From: Deltaproteobacteria bacterium
GTDB lineage: Bacteria; Desulfobacterota; Desulfovibrionia; Desulfovibrionales; Desulfovibrionaceae
Direction of reading: 5' to 3'
NCBI GenBank assembly: GCA_031280335.1
Contig: JAITGZ010000255.1
Span: 1-5,389 of the forward strand
Length of the DNA stretch: 5,389 nt
The translations under genes were made by a program, and so were the position numbers. The first letter of the stretch is position 1, and every line of letters starts with the position of its first letter. The notes beneath the pieces were generated by a model that saw nothing but the letters and a program-made list of their open reading frames with translations, was not told the DNA's origin and made no database searches. Of this stretch, positions 3,890-5,389 are shown piece after piece.

Positions 3890-5389
3890 CCACAGGTTCT
3901 GCGTTCAGCCGGCGGCCAGGGCGTGATCGTTCTCTGTGGACGATGGCGCTGGACTGGGTCTGATTCAGGCGAGCCTTAATGCGCTCAAGGTTGACGGAGG
4001 TGAAGCCGTTTTCCGCCGGGGCAAGTACAAAGAGTTCTTGCCGGGCCAGACCGTGATCATCCCATTGGGTGGGCGCGCCGCTCCAGGGCAGATCCGGCAA
4101 GGAGGCCAAGGCGGCATTGACTTCTTCCGGGTCGGGCTGTTCCGGCAGTTTCAGGGCGGCGGCCATGAGGGCGAAGTCATGGCCCAGGGAGAGCCAGAAA
4201 TCCGCCGTAGTCCGCCGCAGGGCTGAGACGGAGCGCAGGTTGCCGGCGGAGATGGCCGGGTTTTGCGGATTCCAGCCGCCGGGGAATACCGCCAGGCGGA
4301 AATTGCGCAAGGGCAGGTGGTCTTGCGCGGTCAGACCGTGTTCCCAAAGGTTGGTGCCCATAAAGAGGATATTGTTTTCAATACAATAGAAAACATGTGA
4401 TATCATATTGAAGGAATTGCTCCAGTTATCCGGCAGAAACATGGCTTGAAAGTCCAGCGGAAAATTATCCGGCGTATCCTGGGTGATCCCAAGGAAGTCC
4501 GAAACACTTTTCACCCAAAGCTGATATTGGGCGGACGGGTAGTATCCCGCCCGGGCCACTTTCAGCTCTTTTTCGGCAGCCAGGCTGTAAAAAAGATCAA
4601 ACATCTGCCGGCTGTATTCTCCAGCGTCCGGGGCAAAAACGGCATAATCCGTCAGGCCCAGTCCGGAGGCAAAATCCAGCATCACCCGCGTCTGATCCTG
4701 GCGTGAGGGGAAAAAACGCCAAGCGGTCACTCCCTCGTCAGCTTCGTCCAGTTGCGGCAAAAAGGCGAAATAAAGCCGCTCTTCCAGGATCCCCAGGGAT
4801 CGCAGGGCCAGGTAGTCCTCTCGCCGCAGGGGGCCGCCCACCAGACGCGCTTCGGGCGGCAGGGCCTTGAGCTTTTCCGTCCAGCCCGGCTCATCGCTGT
4901 CAATAACAAAAAGTCGCATGGCCCGGCCGTGGCGGCGCAGTCCGGATAAAGCCGCTTCCGTCCCTTGGACGATTTTTTCAGACAGATTGCCGTACTGACC
5001 GGAAAGCGGCAGTACCAGAACCAGGGCCTTGTTATGGACGCGAACTTTTTTCAGCGTCGTCCAGTCCGGCTGGTTCCAGACGCTGAACAGACTTTGATCC
5101 AAAAGCTGCGAGCCATCACGCAGATAGGCCAGGTTTTCTCTGGCCTGATCCTGGGTTTTGGATTCCCAGAACAGGCGGCGGGCGTTTTCCAGACGAATCA
5201 GGGCGTAGGGGTAGCGCGACTCGTTATACTCGTTGGTTGCCCCGAGCAGAAAGGGCAATTGGGAGGGGTTCACGCCATGCAGCAGGCGGAACAGGCGCAT
5301 TTCCAGGGCACGCTTGTCCTGGGCGTCGCTTTCGCGGTATATGGCTTCAAATTGGGGCAGGGTTTCACGGCCTCCGCCACGCAGGCGGT
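3879..5389 (-). CDS. LpoA/LppC-like penicillin-binding-protein activator, 5' end outside window
   Basis: 502 codons and a stop are visible; the frame stays open past the ATG at 5298-5300 to the window edge, so the true start lies to the right. The first 115 or so visible residues are charged and helical, consistent with a TPR-like region. A type I periplasmic-binding fold begins near visible residue 120 with KALVLVLPLSGQYGNLSEKI, then VQGTEAAL, FVIDSD, and LVGGPLRREDYLALRS near residue 182, matching the order seen in LpoA (YraM/LppC). In E. coli LpoA is an outer-membrane lipoprotein that reaches through the peptidoglycan to stimulate PBP1A. Whether this protein does the same, or is instead a binding protein of the amide/branched-chain amino-acid family, cannot be settled because the signal peptide or lipobox is not visible. 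The gene converges on the operon to its left and ends inside an 18-base palindrome. Confidence 0.72.
   Translation of the reverse strand, partial: RLRGGGRETLPQFEAIYRESDAQDKRALEMRLFRLLHGVNPSQLPFLLGATNEYNESRYPYALIRLENARRLFWESKTQDQARENLAYLRDGSQLLDQSLFSVWNQPDWTTLKKVRVHNKALVLVLPLSGQYGNLSEKIVQGTEAALSGLRRHGRAMRLFVIDSDEPGWTEKLKALPPEARLVGGPLRREDYLALRSLGILEERLYFAFLPQLDEADEGVTAWRFFPSRQDQTRVMLDFASGLGLTDYAVFAPDAGEYSRQMFDLFYSLAAEKELKVARAGYYPSAQYQLWVKSVSDFLGITQDTPDNFPLDFQAMFLPDNWSNSFNMISHVFYCIENNILFMGTNLWEHGLTAQDHLPLRNFRLAVFPGGWNPQNPAISAGNLRSVSALRRTTADFWLSLGHDFALMAAALKLPEQPDPEEVNAALASLPDLPWSGAPTQWDDHGLARQELFVLAPAENGFTSVNLERIKARLNQTQSSAIVHRERSRPGRRLNAEPVEPD

Noticed and set aside
3552..3926. A 124-residue + strand open frame starting with ATG just after AGAGG
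   Set aside because: The purine run touches the ATG with no spacing, the frame runs through the terminator and long hairpin and then into the LpoA-like gene on the opposite strand, and the product resembles no family I know.

Overview
The window looks like chromosomal DNA from a GC-rich Gram-negative bacterium. Coding stretches counted by hand run at roughly 65-77% GC. The style of RecO, the glycosyltransferase and the LpoA/LppC-like protein resembles sulfate-reducing Desulfovibrionaceae, but this is an impression from protein character and not a phylogenetic test. I see no tRNA, rRNA, CRISPR array, transposase, integrase or phage gene.

Left part (39-3469, + strand): a tightly packed, probably co-transcribed cluster of four genes, thiE, thiD, recO and a family GT4-like glycosyltransferase. 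Spacing is 3 bases (thiE-thiD), 21 bases (thiD-recO), and an overlap or near-overlap (recO-glycosyltransferase). ThiD makes HMP-PP and ThiE joins it to the thiazole phosphate to give thiamine monophosphate. RecO is a recombination mediator (RecFOR). The glycosyltransferase probably acts on a cell-surface glycan. Only the first two genes share a pathway, so the cluster is a mixed housekeeping operon.

Middle (3470-3878): a 409-base gap between convergent genes with no credible protein gene. It is rich in DNA structure: a Shine-Dalgarno-like motif with no start codon behind it, a GC-rich hairpin cluster between near-identical short direct repeats, two plausible intrinsic terminators, a long hairpin with perfect 18-base arms, and a stretch of about 30% GC (3721-3840) holding a 14-base imperfect inverted repeat. 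At the right edge a perfect 18-base palindrome straddles the stop codon of the next gene.

Right part (3879-5389, - strand): the C-terminal 502 codons of a gene running off the right end. It encodes a protein with an N-terminal helical (TPR-like) region and a periplasmic-binding-protein type I fold, resembling the LpoA/LppC penicillin-binding-protein activators.

I found no clear evidence of a new multi-gene system. The most unusual part of the window is the structured convergent gap.
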